60,889 nucleotides of DNA, taken from Glaciecola sp. HTCC2999 (GTDB taxonomy: Bacteria; Pseudomonadota; Gammaproteobacteria; Enterobacterales; Alteromonadaceae). Shown here one piece after another: positions 30,056-38,637 of this stretch. Below the pieces are notes generated by a model. It made no database searches and had not been told where the DNA came from. It saw nothing but the letters and a program-made list of their open reading frames with translations. The stretch's first letter is position 1. Each line of letters begins with the position of its first letter. A program made the position numbers and the translations under genes. The stretch is from NCBI RefSeq assembly GCF_000155775.1, contig NZ_DS989810.1:233657-294545 (forward strand). The letters are read 5' to 3'.

Positions 30056-31051
30056 ATGGCAATTTTTGGGACTGAGTTTATGCCAGAGATGGCATTAACC
30101 TCCTACGACAAAGATGGTTGGACTAAGCCACAGCATGTGAGTGCAAACAGTATTTCAATGCACCCTGGCGCGCATGTTTTGCATTACTCGAGTACCTGTT
30201 TTGAAGGCTTGAAAGCTTTTTCACATGCTGACGGTAGTATTAATATTTTTAGAATGGATCAAAACCTCAACCGTTTTGAACAAAGTAGTCGTCTTTTATC
30301 ATTACCTGATATCGATAAACAACAAGTTTCAGATATGATCATTGAAATTGTTCACAAATATAAAGCTGATGTACCTAAACCTCCAGGCTCTATGTACATT
30401 CGACCAACTCACATAGGTACAGAGCCTTCTATAGGCAAAGCTGCGGCAGCTTCATTGACTTCATTATTGTATGTTTTACTTTCTCCCGTCGGTGATTATT
30501 TTGCTGGTGGTGCCAAACCATTACGTATTTTATTAGACGAAAAAGGGGTTAGATGCGCACCTCATATGGGAATGATAAAAAGTGGTGGAAACTATGCAAG
30601 TGCGTTGGGTCCTATCTTAGCGGCAAAAGAATCAGTTCAGGCAGATCAAATCTTATTTTGTCCAAATGGTGACGTCCAAGAGACGGGGGCAGCAAACTTC
30701 ATCCTAATTGATGGTAACGAAATTATCACCAAAGCATTAGATTCATCATTTCTACACGGGGTCACCCGTGATTCCATACTTACTATTGCTAGGGATATGG
30801 GAATGACTGTGAGTGAACGAGATCTCAGTGTGAGTGAATTACTTGAGCGAGCTAAAAAACCAAATATAGAGGCGGCATTATCTGGTACAGCTGCTGTACT
30901 CACACCTGTAGGGACATTCATTCATAATAATGAAGAACATAAAGTAGGCACTGGAGAGGCTGGACCAACAACGCTTAAATTACGACAAACGCTTAATGAT
31001 ATTCAATGGGGTCGACAAAAAGATACACATAACTGGTTAGTTAAAGTGTAG
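30056..31051 (+). CDS. ilvE: Branched-chain amino acid aminotransferase
   Basis: PLP class IV (fold type IV) aminotransferase acting on leucine, isoleucine and valine or their keto acids. The 331-residue product has the PLP lysine K175 in GMIKSGGNYASA and QETGAANFILI in the cofactor-phosphate region. It resembles the BCAT type II (Bacillus/eukaryote-like) form more than the 309-residue E. coli IlvE. The start is ATG 30056 with AAGGAT about 8 bases upstream; a longer frame exists from 30026. It is divergent from grpE and stands alone. Confidence 0.92.
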   Translation: MAIFGTEFMPEMALTSYDKDGWTKPQHVSANSISMHPGAHVLHYSSTCFEGLKAFSHADGSINIFRMDQNLNRFEQSSRLLSLPDIDKQQVSDMIIEIVHKYKADVPKPPGSMYIRPTHIGTEPSIGKAAAASLTSLLYVLLSPVGDYFAGGAKPLRILLDEKGVRCAPHMGMIKSGGNYASALGPILAAKESVQADQILFCPNGDVQETGAANFILIDGNEIITKALDSSFLHGVTRDSILTIARDMGMTVSERDLSVSELLERAKKPNIEAALSGTAAVLTPVGTFIHNNEEHKVGTGEAGPTTLKLRQTLNDIQWGRQKDTHNWLVKV

Positions 31052-31078
31052 TTTTATTATTAATAGTATTTATGATCG

Positions 31079-31143
31079 CTATTACAACATTTCTATTAAT
31101 TCATTATTATTTTTTAGCTATGATTAATACAATGTTGTAGTAG
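31079..31143. repeat. 65-base inverted repeat between ilvE and yaiI
   Basis: Outer arms of 13 bases (31079-31091 CTATTACAACATT with 31131-31143 AATGTTGTAGTAG; 12 Watson-Crick pairs and one G-U) continue into 7-bp inner arms (31094-31100 TATTAAT with 31123-31129 ATTAATA), leaving a 22-base AT-rich loop. No T tract follows on either strand, so it is not a standard terminator. It might be a small RNA, a repeat-family element or a protein site. Confidence 0.75.
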
Positions 31144-31282
31144 TGTGATGATGTATAAACAATTTGTTTTTAATGTTCTTAAATCCTTTTCACATACCCA
31201 CTATATTACTTTAATAATCTGCGTTTAATTATTTGATAATGTGATCAAATTACTTGCTCACACCTTTACGGACACACTTACT

Positions 31283-31729
31283 ATGCATATCTATGTCGAC
31301 GCTGATGCCTGCCCTAACTTAATTAAAGACATTCTTTTTCGGGCAGCGCAGCGCACTAAAATTCATTTAACGTTAGTGGCTAACCAATCAATCAAGAAAC
31401 CCGCTTCGGCATTTATTCATATGTTACAGGTACCTCAAGGTTTTGACGTGGCAGATGATGAGATAGTTAAACGAGTTGAAGCAAACGACTTAGTCATCAC
31501 AGCTGATATCCCCTTAGCTGCTGAAGTTATAGAAAAATCAGCGATTGCATTGAACCCTCGTGGTGAGCTTTACACTACACATAATATTCGTAGTATTTTA
31601 AATATGCGAGATTTTATGGATACCATGCGCTCAAGTGGCGTGCAAACAGGTGGTCCCCCTCCTATATCTCAAACTGAACGACAACAATTTGCAAATGCTT
31701 TGGACCGTATCTTAGCAAAAGCAAGCTAA
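31283..31729 (+). CDS. yaiI: YaiI/YqxD family (DUF188) protein
   Basis: A 148-residue PIN-like-fold protein of the conserved UPF0178 (DUF188) family; its biochemical role is not established. It starts [22 protein letters not shown], with the family Asp residues in DADACP, then VVANQ-like (LVANQSIKK), VADDEIV and [14 protein letters not shown], and RGELY. The start is ATG 31283, which matches the family start; the frame extends 14 codons upstream without support. It is followed 22 bases later by a dehydrogenase gene, possibly one operon. Confidence 0.9.
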   Translation: MHIYVDADACPNLIKDILFRAAQRTKIHLTLVANQSIKKPASAFIHMLQVPQGFDVADDEIVKRVEANDLVITADIPLAAEVIEKSAIALNPRGELYTTHNIRSILNMRDFMDTMRSSGVQTGGPPPISQTERQQFANALDRILAKAS

Positions 31730-31751
31730 TTCATACATTTAAGGATAAAAC

Positions 31752-32516
31752 ATGACTCACACAGTATTTATCACTGGCGGTGCAAGTGGCATTGGATTTG
31801 GTATCGCAGAATTTTTAGGACAACAAGGTCATCGCATATTAGTCGCTGACATTAATGAAAAAGCAGCGAACAGCGCATGTGAAAAGTTACATCTTCAAGG
31901 CATTTCATGTCGTCCTGTTATTTTAGATGTCACAGATGCGGCAGCAATTAGCCAATTACCGACAACATTGCATGATGAAACTATCGACATTCTAGTAAAT
32001 AATGCAGGGATCCAACATGTTTCTAAAATTGAAGATTTCCCTCCTGAAAAATGGCAGCTACTAATTAATATTATGCTCGTCGCGCCAGCGATGTTAACAC
32101 AAGCATTATTACCGGGTATGCGGGCTCGTAATTATGGTCGAATTATTAATGTCGGCTCTATTCACTCAGTTGTTGCATCTCCATACAAGTCAGCTTATGT
32201 TGCGGCGAAACATGGCCTGTTAGGTTTTGCCAAAACCATCGCTCTTGAAACCGGTGAGCATAACATTACCATTAATACACTCTGCCCTGCTTACGTAAAA
32301 ACCCCATTAGTTGAAGCTCAAATCACCAAGCAAGCTATAGAAAATGGCATATCAGAAGAAGATGTTGTAAATAAAATCATGCTTGAACCTATGCCTAAAA
32401 AAGCATTTATTGAGATAAGTGAATTAGCACTAACAGCACACTTTTTAATCTCTGATGGTGCGAAAAACATCACGGGGCAAACCTTAATTTTAGATGGTGG
32501 CTGGACTGCCCGCTAA
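31752..32516 (+). CDS. bdhA: 3-hydroxybutyrate dehydrogenase (SDR family)
   Basis: Short-chain dehydrogenase that interconverts D-3-hydroxybutyrate and acetoacetate with NAD, in polyhydroxybutyrate or ketone metabolism. The 254-residue product has TGGASGIGFGIA (8-19), NNAG (83-86), catalytic S136, Y149 and K153. The segment CPAYVKTPLVEAQI followed by MLEPMPKKAFI is typical of bacterial 3-hydroxybutyrate dehydrogenases. AAGGAT precedes the ATG. No other ketone or PHB gene is nearby. Confidence 0.88.
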   Translation: MTHTVFITGGASGIGFGIAEFLGQQGHRILVADINEKAANSACEKLHLQGISCRPVILDVTDAAAISQLPTTLHDETIDILVNNAGIQHVSKIEDFPPEKWQLLINIMLVAPAMLTQALLPGMRARNYGRIINVGSIHSVVASPYKSAYVAAKHGLLGFAKTIALETGEHNITINTLCPAYVKTPLVEAQITKQAIENGISEEDVVNKIMLEPMPKKAFIEISELALTAHFLISDGAKNITGQTLILDGGWTAR

Positions 32517-32594
32517 TTAAAGACTGATCGTGGTGTTGGCATTAATTTAGGTTAATGATACATTCGCCTTTACTGCATTAAATGGAATGAAACA

Positions 32595-33470
32595 ATGAAG
32601 TACGCCACTGTCGGCCTTATTGGCAAACCCGAACATGAAGGCACACATGTCAGTCTGACTGCCTTGACACATTATTTACATGCCAAAGGGTGTCGCGTAT
32701 TAATTGAATCTCGCCTCCATGAAGAAATGGACGATGACCGTTTAACCAGTGCTGAACTCGTCACTATTGGCCAAGAAGCAGATTTAGCCATTGTTGTTGG
32801 CGGTGATGGTAATATGCTCGGCGCGGCACGAGTACTTTCCAGATTTGATATACATGTGGTGGGGGTTAACCGAGGTAATTTAGGTTTTTTAACTGATATT
32901 AATCCTGACGATATCAACACCGATTTAGACGCTATATTTAGCGGCGAAGGTATCATTGAACAGCGTTTTTTGTTAGAGGTAGATGTATTTAGGCATGAAT
33001 CACTAAAATCAACTAACGTGGCTGTGAATGAAGTGGTTCTCCACCATGGTAAGGTGGCCCACATGATGGAATTTGAGGTCGATGTGAACGGTAAGTTCAT
33101 GTTTTCTCAACGTTCCGATGGTTTAATTGTAGCAACGCCAACAGGCTCAACGGCTTATTCTCTTTCCGGTGGCGGCCCTATTTTAATGACGTCATTAGAA
33201 GCATTAACCCTGGTTCCTATGTTCCCCCACACACTCACTTCGCGTCCTATTGTTGTTGACGCAGATAGTAAAATTAGCTTGCGCGTATCCAAAGTAAATT
33301 CTGATAATTTGCAGGTCTCTTGTGACAGTCATATTGTGTTAAGTATTTTACCTGGAGATGAAGTGGTCATCCGAAAATCTCCCAACCAACTCAATCTTGT
33401 CCACCCCCCGTCGTATGATTATTTCAACGTATTACGTACTAAGCTAAATTGGGGCAGTAAACTTTATTGA
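32595..33470 (+). CDS. nadK: NAD kinase
   Basis: Makes NADP from NAD and ATP. The 291-residue product has the GGDGNML motif at 69-75 (catalytic D71), NRGNLGFLTD, VNEVVLHHG and the TPTGSTAYSLSGGGPI motif. It is upstream of recN and bamE, the order in E. coli, although the usual grpE neighbour is here separated by ilvE, yaiI and the dehydrogenase gene. Confidence 0.97.
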   Translation: MKYATVGLIGKPEHEGTHVSLTALTHYLHAKGCRVLIESRLHEEMDDDRLTSAELVTIGQEADLAIVVGGDGNMLGAARVLSRFDIHVVGVNRGNLGFLTDINPDDINTDLDAIFSGEGIIEQRFLLEVDVFRHESLKSTNVAVNEVVLHHGKVAHMMEFEVDVNGKFMFSQRSDGLIVATPTGSTAYSLSGGGPILMTSLEALTLVPMFPHTLTSRPIVVDADSKISLRVSKVNSDNLQVSCDSHIVLSILPGDEVVIRKSPNQLNLVHPPSYDYFNVLRTKLNWGSKLY

Positions 33471-33479
33471 TAACGGATC

Positions 33480-33508
33480 TTGCATGAAAGACAAATACTG
33501 TATATATT
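33480..33508 (+). promoter_or_regulatory. Predicted recN promoter
   Basis: TTGCAT (33480-33485) and TATATT (33503-33508) with a 17-base spacer. The -10 overlaps the first LexA box, so LexA binding would block it. Confidence 0.6.
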
Positions 33509-33513
33509 TACAC
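33498..33513 (+). promoter_or_regulatory. LexA (SOS) box 1 of recN
   Basis: CTGTATATATTTACAC matches the consensus CTGTATATATATACAG at 14 of 16 bases. Confidence 0.75.
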
Positions 33514-33516
33514 ATA

Positions 33517-33532
33517 TTGTATATTTACACAG
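33517..33532 (+). promoter_or_regulatory. LexA (SOS) box 2 of recN
   Basis: TTGTATATTTACACAG matches the consensus at 13 of 16 bases. Its centre is 19 bases after that of box 1, and it ends 10 bases before the recN ATG. Confidence 0.65.
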
Positions 33533-33542
33533 TGGTTTAAAC

Positions 33543-35222
33543 ATGCTTTTATCTTTATCAATTGAAAATTTTGCCGTAGTAAAATCAGTCCACGTTGATT
33601 TTAAACAAGGATTATCAGTCGTAACAGGTGAAACCGGTGCTGGTAAATCCATTGCAATTGATGGGTTAAGTTTATGTTTAGGTGCCCGTGCAGACGCCAA
33701 TGCGGTTCGTAAAAACGCAGACAAAGCCTCAGTCATCGCCGAATTTGATATCCAAACGTTACCTAAAGTAAAACAATGGTTATCTGACCTAGAGCTGATT
33801 CAAGAAGAAGCGCCCAATGAATGCACTATAAGACGTGTCATTTCAGCTGAAGGCCGCTCAAAAGCATTTATTAACGGTAAAACGGTAACACTAAGTCAAT
33901 TAAAAGTACTTGGGCAGTGGTTGGTCAGTATCCATGGTCAACATGCACATCATCAATTATTAAAAGCCGATGCTCAATTGCAACTACTTGATCAATTTGC
34001 CAATCATCCCGAGCTACTTACCAGTGTAAAATCCAGTTTTGAGCAATACCGTCAAACCAAACAGCAATTTGATCAACTTACCGCTACTCAGCAACAAAGA
34101 CAAGACCGCTGTCAACTTCTCAGTTATCAAGTTGAAGAATTAGATATTTTTGGATTACAGCAAGGTGAATTTGAACAATTAGAAATTGAATTTAAACGGT
34201 TATCCAACTCACAAACCTTGCTTGAAGAAGCACAAATGAGTTTCTATCGTTTATATGAAAACGACGAACACAATGCTCTATCACTTGTACAAAAGTGTGT
34301 TAATGAGCTTGAACAATTAGAAACTCATGATGCGACCCTCGCTCCGATAGTGGGTATACTTAAAGACAGTGCGATTAATATCGAAGAAGCAGCGAATGAA
34401 TTACGTAGCTACTGTGATGAATTAGATATTGACCCTATGCGTATGCAACAAGTCGAACAGCGTTATCAACAAGCGATGGATTTCGCGCGTAAACACAATG
34501 TCATGCCTGAAGATTTATACGAAATCCATCAAGCGTTAGCTGCTGAATATGCTGAACTGCAAGCATCATCTGGATCATTAGATGAACTTGCAGCACAAGT
34601 TCAATTGGAGCTAGATACATACTTGGCACAAACGGCCCTACTAAGTCAGTCCCGACAATCTGCAGGTGAAACATTGGCTCAACATATTATCGAATCGGTT
34701 GCCCAAATGAACATGGAACACACTCAACTTAAATTTGCCGTTAACTATGATACTTCTCAACCTCTCCAAGCAAATGGACTAGATACTATACAAATTCTGG
34801 TTACCACCAACCCAGGTCAACCGATGGATGTGATTGAAAATGTGGTATCCGGTGGTGAATTATCACGTATCGGTCTAGCAATCCAAGTAATTACATCGCA
34901 TTTAAACCAAGTACCTACGTTGATTTTTGACGAAGTTGATACTGGTATTAGTGGTCCTACTGCGGCAATAGTAGGCAGTTTATTGAGAAAGCTAGGCAAT
35001 AGCACGCAAGTGATGTGCGTAACACATTTGCCTCAAGTCGCTGCCCAAGGGCATCAACAGCTGTTTGTGAATAAGCTTACTGATGGTGAAACGACTGAGA
35101 CTACTATGCGCGAGTTAAACGACGAACAACGTGTTCGTGAATTAGCCCGTCTATTAGCTGGTGACACTTTAACCGATAGTGCTATCGCAAACGCTCAAGA
35201 AATGTTGCAGAAAGTCAGCTAA
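33543..35222 (+). CDS. recN: DNA repair protein RecN
   Basis: SMC-like ATPase for double-strand break repair, normally SOS-induced. The 559-residue product has Walker A GETGAGKS (29-36), a Gln-rich coiled-coil middle, the ABC signature VSGGELSR and Walker B LIFDEVDTGISG. The start is ATG 33543, which gives the family N-terminus MLLSLSIENFAVV; an earlier ATG at 33483-33485 falls inside the promoter. Two LexA boxes precede it. Confidence 0.97.
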   Translation: MLLSLSIENFAVVKSVHVDFKQGLSVVTGETGAGKSIAIDGLSLCLGARADANAVRKNADKASVIAEFDIQTLPKVKQWLSDLELIQEEAPNECTIRRVISAEGRSKAFINGKTVTLSQLKVLGQWLVSIHGQHAHHQLLKADAQLQLLDQFANHPELLTSVKSSFEQYRQTKQQFDQLTATQQQRQDRCQLLSYQVEELDIFGLQQGEFEQLEIEFKRLSNSQTLLEEAQMSFYRLYENDEHNALSLVQKCVNELEQLETHDATLAPIVGILKDSAINIEEAANELRSYCDELDIDPMRMQQVEQRYQQAMDFARKHNVMPEDLYEIHQALAAEYAELQASSGSLDELAAQVQLELDTYLAQTALLSQSRQSAGETLAQHIIESVAQMNMEHTQLKFAVNYDTSQPLQANGLDTIQILVTTNPGQPMDVIENVVSGGELSRIGLAIQVITSHLNQVPTLIFDEVDTGISGPTAAIVGSLLRKLGNSTQVMCVTHLPQVAAQGHQQLFVNKLTDGETTETTMRELNDEQRVRELARLLAGDTLTDSAIANAQEMLQKVS

Positions 35223-35349
35223 AGCACATTTAAAGGCAATATGTAGTGAGTTTATACAGATATATTCAGGTTTGAACTAATAAACGGTTGAATGGTCATA
35301 AGCACTGATATAGCATTCGTCTGTCAACAAAATACTAACTAGGCTTTAA

Positions 35350-35703
35350 ATGAAACTATCTCCTCTAATTCTGTGTCTTGTCGCTATGATTTCTATATCT
35401 GGCTGTTCTAACTGGATATTCAGAATCGATATCCCTCAAGGCAATTACCTCGATGATCGTGATGTCCAAAAACTACGCATTGAGATGACTAAAGAACAAG
35501 TTGAATTCGTGTTAGGTAAACCTATCATCACAGACAGCTTTGATCCTAATACTTGGTATTATGTGTACGAAATGAAACGTGGAATGACGACCCGCGGGGA
35601 AGATTTCCGAAAAGAACTAGTGATCACATTTACTGATAATAAATTGGTGTCTGTAGAAGGTGATTTTGAATTATCGCCTGATTTTAGTACTCCACTAGGC
35701 TAA
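35350..35703 (+). CDS. bamE: Outer membrane assembly lipoprotein BamE
   Basis: Small lipoprotein of the BAM complex that inserts beta-barrel proteins such as the TonB receptor here. The 117-residue product has a lipoprotein signal with ISGC (C19), then the SmpA/OmlA fold with MTKEQVEFVLGKPIITD and WYYVYEM. The recN-bamE order is conserved in gammaproteobacteria. A terminator follows. Confidence 0.95.
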   Translation: MKLSPLILCLVAMISISGCSNWIFRIDIPQGNYLDDRDVQKLRIEMTKEQVEFVLGKPIITDSFDPNTWYYVYEMKRGMTTRGEDFRKELVITFTDNKLVSVEGDFELSPDFSTPLG

Positions 35704-35762
35704 CAAATAAGTGATAGTTACGGTACAAAACAGCTAACCATAACTCACTATCTTTATTTATT

Positions 35763-35793
35763 AAAAAAGCTTGGCTAAACACCAAGCTTTTTT
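35763..35793. terminator. Bidirectional terminator between bamE and rluB
   Basis: A perfect 12-bp stem (35763-35774 with 35782-35793), loop of seven, with six A on the left and six T on the right; it serves the convergent bamE and rluB genes. Confidence 0.9.
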
Positions 35794-35799
35794 AATATT

Positions 35800-36795
35800 T
35801 TATCGAGAACCGCCTGTTCCAGCCCGGGTTCTACCTAGATTGCCTTTCTTAGCGTTGTTTCGATTAGCCTGTGGCTTACCGTTATTTGGCTTACGACGTG
35901 AAGTGCGTTTGGTATCATCAGATGCTGACTCACCTTCACCTTTGATTGGGGCTTTGGCGTTGCGGTCTTTGTGCTTTTTAACTGACTTACGCATACGTGA
36001 TAATTTTGTATGGTTTAATTTATTATCATTAACCCCGACAAGCGTTTCTGTTTCAGGTGGCAATTGCACCTGCTTTCTCAGTGCATTCACATCATTAAGT
36101 TCCAATTCAATCCATGCACCTTGTGGTAAGCGTTTTTGCAATGATAAAGGACCATAACGTAGACGTATTAAACGTGATACTTGTACCCCTTGAGATTCCC
36201 ATAATCGACGGACTTCTCGATTACGACCTTCCGATAAGGACACGTTATACCAAGCATTAATACTTTCTTCTTCATTGGGTCGAGCAATAATTTTAGTAAA
36301 CTTTGCTAAACCGTCTTCAAGTTCAACACCTGATTCCAATAATTTCAGTGTTTTCGGCTCCACTTCACCAAATACCCGAACTGCATACTCACGTTCAACT
36401 TCATGCCGAGGGTGCATCAAGCGATTAGCTAACTCACCATCATTGGTAAAAAGTAACAGTCCGGCAGTGTTCAAATCTAAACGGCCTACGGCTATCCAAC
36501 GACCTGATTGTATATTTGGTAAACGGTCAAAAACCGTTTGTCGCCCAAGCGGATCAGTACGCGAACATAATTCACCTTCGGGTTTGTTATACATCAGCAC
36601 TCGACAAACAGGTGCTTTTTGATCGCGTTTCAGGAGATGACCATCAACACGAATTTGGTCGCTAGGTTCAACACGATCACCTAAAGTAGCGATGGTACCA
36701 TTAACCGAAATGCGACCTTGTTCAATCCAAGTTTCCATCTCACGACGGGAACCAACACCTTGGTTGGCTAGGACTTTTTGTAATTTATCTGACAT
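35800..36795 (-). CDS. rluB: 23S rRNA pseudouridine(2605) synthase RluB
   Basis: Makes pseudouridine 2605 in 23S rRNA. The 331-residue product has an N-terminal S4 domain (KVLANQGVGSRREMETWI), the catalytic aspartate D107 in GRLDLNTAGLLLFTNDG, and a C-terminal basic tail of about 65 residues rich in Lys, Arg and Asn, likely to be disordered and RNA-binding. RluE or RluF are excluded by the S4 domain and the match to the rluB-yciO-rnm neighbourhood of E. coli. Confidence 0.93.
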   Translation of the reverse strand: MSDKLQKVLANQGVGSRREMETWIEQGRISVNGTIATLGDRVEPSDQIRVDGHLLKRDQKAPVCRVLMYNKPEGELCSRTDPLGRQTVFDRLPNIQSGRWIAVGRLDLNTAGLLLFTNDGELANRLMHPRHEVEREYAVRVFGEVEPKTLKLLESGVELEDGLAKFTKIIARPNEEESINAWYNVSLSEGRNREVRRLWESQGVQVSRLIRLRYGPLSLQKRLPQGAWIELELNDVNALRKQVQLPPETETLVGVNDNKLNHTKLSRMRKSVKKHKDRNAKAPIKGEGESASDDTKRTSRRKPNNGKPQANRNNAKKGNLGRTRAGTGGSR

Positions 36796-36880
36796 TAATA
36801 TATGTGCTCTTTTAATGGTAGAGATGCGTTCTTTTCATCTAAAACCAATGGTTGTTTTTCATTATCTAATATTACTTAAA

Positions 36881-37501
36881 TTACACAAAAGGACTGATAT
36901 CGCCCGACCCTTCGCGTAAAATGACGACTTCACCTTCTGACAAATCAATTACGGTGGTCGGATGTTCTCCTAAATAGCCACCGTGAATAATCAAGCCAAC
37001 ACGACGCTCTAACTGCTCGCGAATCGCTTCAGGATCAGATTCTGCCGTAGTCTCTCCAGGTAAAATTAACGTGGTTGACATCATCGGCTCGCCTAGCTCT
37101 TCTAAAATGGCTAAAGCGATTGGATTATCAGGTACGCGGATCCCGATAGTTTTACGTTTAGGATTCTGTAAACGCTTTGGTACTTCTTTTGTGGCTTTAA
37201 AAACAAACGTATATGGACCAGGAGTATTATTTTTCAGGATCCTAAACGCGACATTATCGACGCGTGCATAATCCGATAATTCCGATACATCACGACACAT
37301 CAAAGTAAAATTATGGGTTTTATCAAGCTCACGAATTCTGCATACTTGTTCTAAAGCCGATTTATTATCCATCTGACAGCCAATGGAATAACCAGAATCC
37401 GTCGGATAAACAACGACTTCGCCTTGTTTAATCAACTCGACAGCTTGCTTAATTAATCGAGCTTGAGGATTATCTGGATGAATGTAAAAAAATTGACTCA
37501 T
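36881..37501 (-). CDS. yciO: YciO family (Sua5/YciO/YrdC) protein
   Basis: A 206-residue protein with the YrdC-like fold that binds nucleotides and double-stranded RNA; relatives Sua5 and TsaC make threonylcarbamoyl-AMP for tRNA t6A. It contains VVYPTDSGYSIGCQM, the conserved KxxRx segment region and IGIRVPDNPIA. YciO has weak or uncertain TsaC activity, so the role is open. Its start overlaps the rnm stop by 4 bases, so the two are coupled. Confidence 0.9.
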   Translation of the reverse strand: MSQFFYIHPDNPQARLIKQAVELIKQGEVVVYPTDSGYSIGCQMDNKSALEQVCRIRELDKTHNFTLMCRDVSELSDYARVDNVAFRILKNNTPGPYTFVFKATKEVPKRLQNPKRKTIGIRVPDNPIALAILEELGEPMMSTTLILPGETTAESDPEAIREQLERRVGLIIHGGYLGEHPTTVIDLSEGEVVILREGSGDISPFV

Positions 37502-38364
37502 AAATATTCCTTATTAAAAGATGCTAGACACGGCCAATCTTGCCATAACGGCGTAAGCTTGGCGCTAATATCTAAGCGTTTTCCTAATTCAGACCATCGA
37601 CTAGGAAAATGAAAATCCGAACCAACCACTGCTTTTAAGTCATATTCTAGCGCAAGTTTTGCTAACAACTCTTTCTTCGTGGGTTGCATATTAGGATGGG
37701 TGACTTCCATTCCATCACCGCCTAAGGATTTAAATTCAGATAATAATCGTTTTAGCCATTTAGTTTTCATATCATAACTGGCAGGATGAGCAATTGCAGC
37801 AACTCCGCCGGCCTCATGAATCCATTGAATAGCAGTCGCTATATCGATCCATTGCGCACTCACAAAAGCACGCTTATCTTTACCTAAATATTTAGTAAAA
37901 GCACCTTGAAAACTCGACACTTCACCACGTTCCAATAACACCTGAGCAATATGAGCACGCGTAATTTGCCCTTGACCGACTTTCACCATGGCATCATCAA
38001 ATACATTTTCTATGCCGCACTTTGCTAATTTAACGCAAATTTGTCGAGCTCGGTCGACTCTAGTGCGGGTTTGTTCTAGTAAACGTTGCTGCAATTGCTC
38101 ATCATGCTCATCAAAATGTAAGCCTAATATATGGATATCAAAACCATGCCAGCGCGTGGTTAATTCTATACCTGAGATAATTTCTAAATGACGCTTTTCT
38201 TGGGCTTGGGCATGACGTGCTTCAGCTAACGCTTGAGTCGTATCATGGTCAGTAATCGCAAGTACATCCAGTTGCATTTGATGCGCACGTAAAACTAGCT
38301 CTGCAGGGGATAAATGCCCGTCAGAATAATACGTATGTGAATGTAGATCGATTTTCATGGTCAT
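37498..38364 (-). CDS. rnm: PHP-domain 5'-3' exoribonuclease RNase AM (YciV/TrpH)
   Basis: PHP-family metal nuclease, known in E. coli as RNase AM, which trims 5' ends of rRNA. The 288-residue product starts with KIDLHSHTYYSDGHLSP and has AITDHDTTQAL, a histidine-containing AIAHPASYD and VVGSDFHFPS as metal-site motifs. Two ATG codons, two codons apart, could start it. It is divergent from the trp operon, as in E. coli. Confidence 0.92.
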   Translation of the reverse strand: MTMKIDLHSHTYYSDGHLSPAELVLRAHQMQLDVLAITDHDTTQALAEARHAQAQEKRHLEIISGIELTTRWHGFDIHILGLHFDEHDEQLQQRLLEQTRTRVDRARQICVKLAKCGIENVFDDAMVKVGQGQITRAHIAQVLLERGEVSSFQGAFTKYLGKDKRAFVSAQWIDIATAIQWIHEAGGVAAIAHPASYDMKTKWLKRLLSEFKSLGGDGMEVTHPNMQPTKKELLAKLALEYDLKAVVGSDFHFPSRWSELGKRLDISAKLTPLWQDWPCLASFNKEYL

Positions 38365-38378
38365 ATTTTAAATAAAGG

Positions 38379-38406
38379 TTGACATCAACAAGGGTTTTGT
38401 TAAATT
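38379..38406 (+). promoter_or_regulatory. Predicted trp operon promoter
   Basis: A perfect -35 TTGACA (38379-38384) and TAAATT (38401-38406, 4 of 6) with a 16-base spacer lie 75 bases before trpL. It is close behind the divergent rnm start. Confidence 0.5.
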
Positions 38407-38424
38407 CATAAAAATATTATACAT

Positions 38425-38448
38425 CAATTGTTGAACGTTAAACGATTG
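38425..38448. promoter_or_regulatory. 24-bp imperfect palindrome in the trp leader, possible operator
   Basis: CAATTGTTGAAC (38425-38436) and GTTAAACGATTG (38437-38448) are inverted with 10 of 12 positions matching and no spacer. It is about 12 bases after the predicted transcription start. It does not match the E. coli TrpR operator (core CTAG-TTAA-CTAG). Confidence 0.4.
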
Positions 38449-38480
38449 GTATTTAAACAAAATTTAAGACGAGAGCATTA

Positions 38481-38537
38481 ATGAACTCTTCAGTACAAAC
38501 AACTACAATCATGAATTGGTGGTGGCAGTCCCTCTAG
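38481..38537 (+). CDS. trpL: trp operon leader peptide TrpL
   Basis: An 18-residue ORF (MNSSVQTTTIMNWWWQSL) with three consecutive Trp codons, preceded by GAGAG 7 bases before ATG 38481. A second in-frame ATG at 38511 would give an 8-residue peptide MNWWWQSL. It is followed by the region 1-2 pairing (CAG-CCCT with AGGGCTG across the stop codon) and the terminator 30 bases later. Stalling at the Trp codons would favour the antiterminator. Confidence 0.92.
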   Translation: MNSSVQTTTIMNWWWQSL

Positions 38538-38564
38538 GGCTGTTTGTGCGCGTCTATGTGTCAT

Positions 38565-38594
38565 AAAAAAAGCCCGAGATTTCGGGCTTTTTTT
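38565..38594 (+). terminator. trp operon attenuator
   Basis: Stem GCCCGA/TCGGGC (38572-38577 with 38582-38587), extended by A-T pairs on both sides, loop GATT, then seven T. AGCCC of its left arm can instead pair with GGGCT at 38537-38541 next to the trpL stop, which is the antiterminator. Confidence 0.93.
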
Positions 38595-38637
38595 ATGCTT
38601 ATTTTTTATCTACAGTTTTTAAAAGGGTTTAGGTCAG

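Noticed and set aside
35771..36157. Open frame of 128 codons opposite rluB
   Set aside because: Shadow of the basic rluB tail; overlaps the terminator; no family resemblance.
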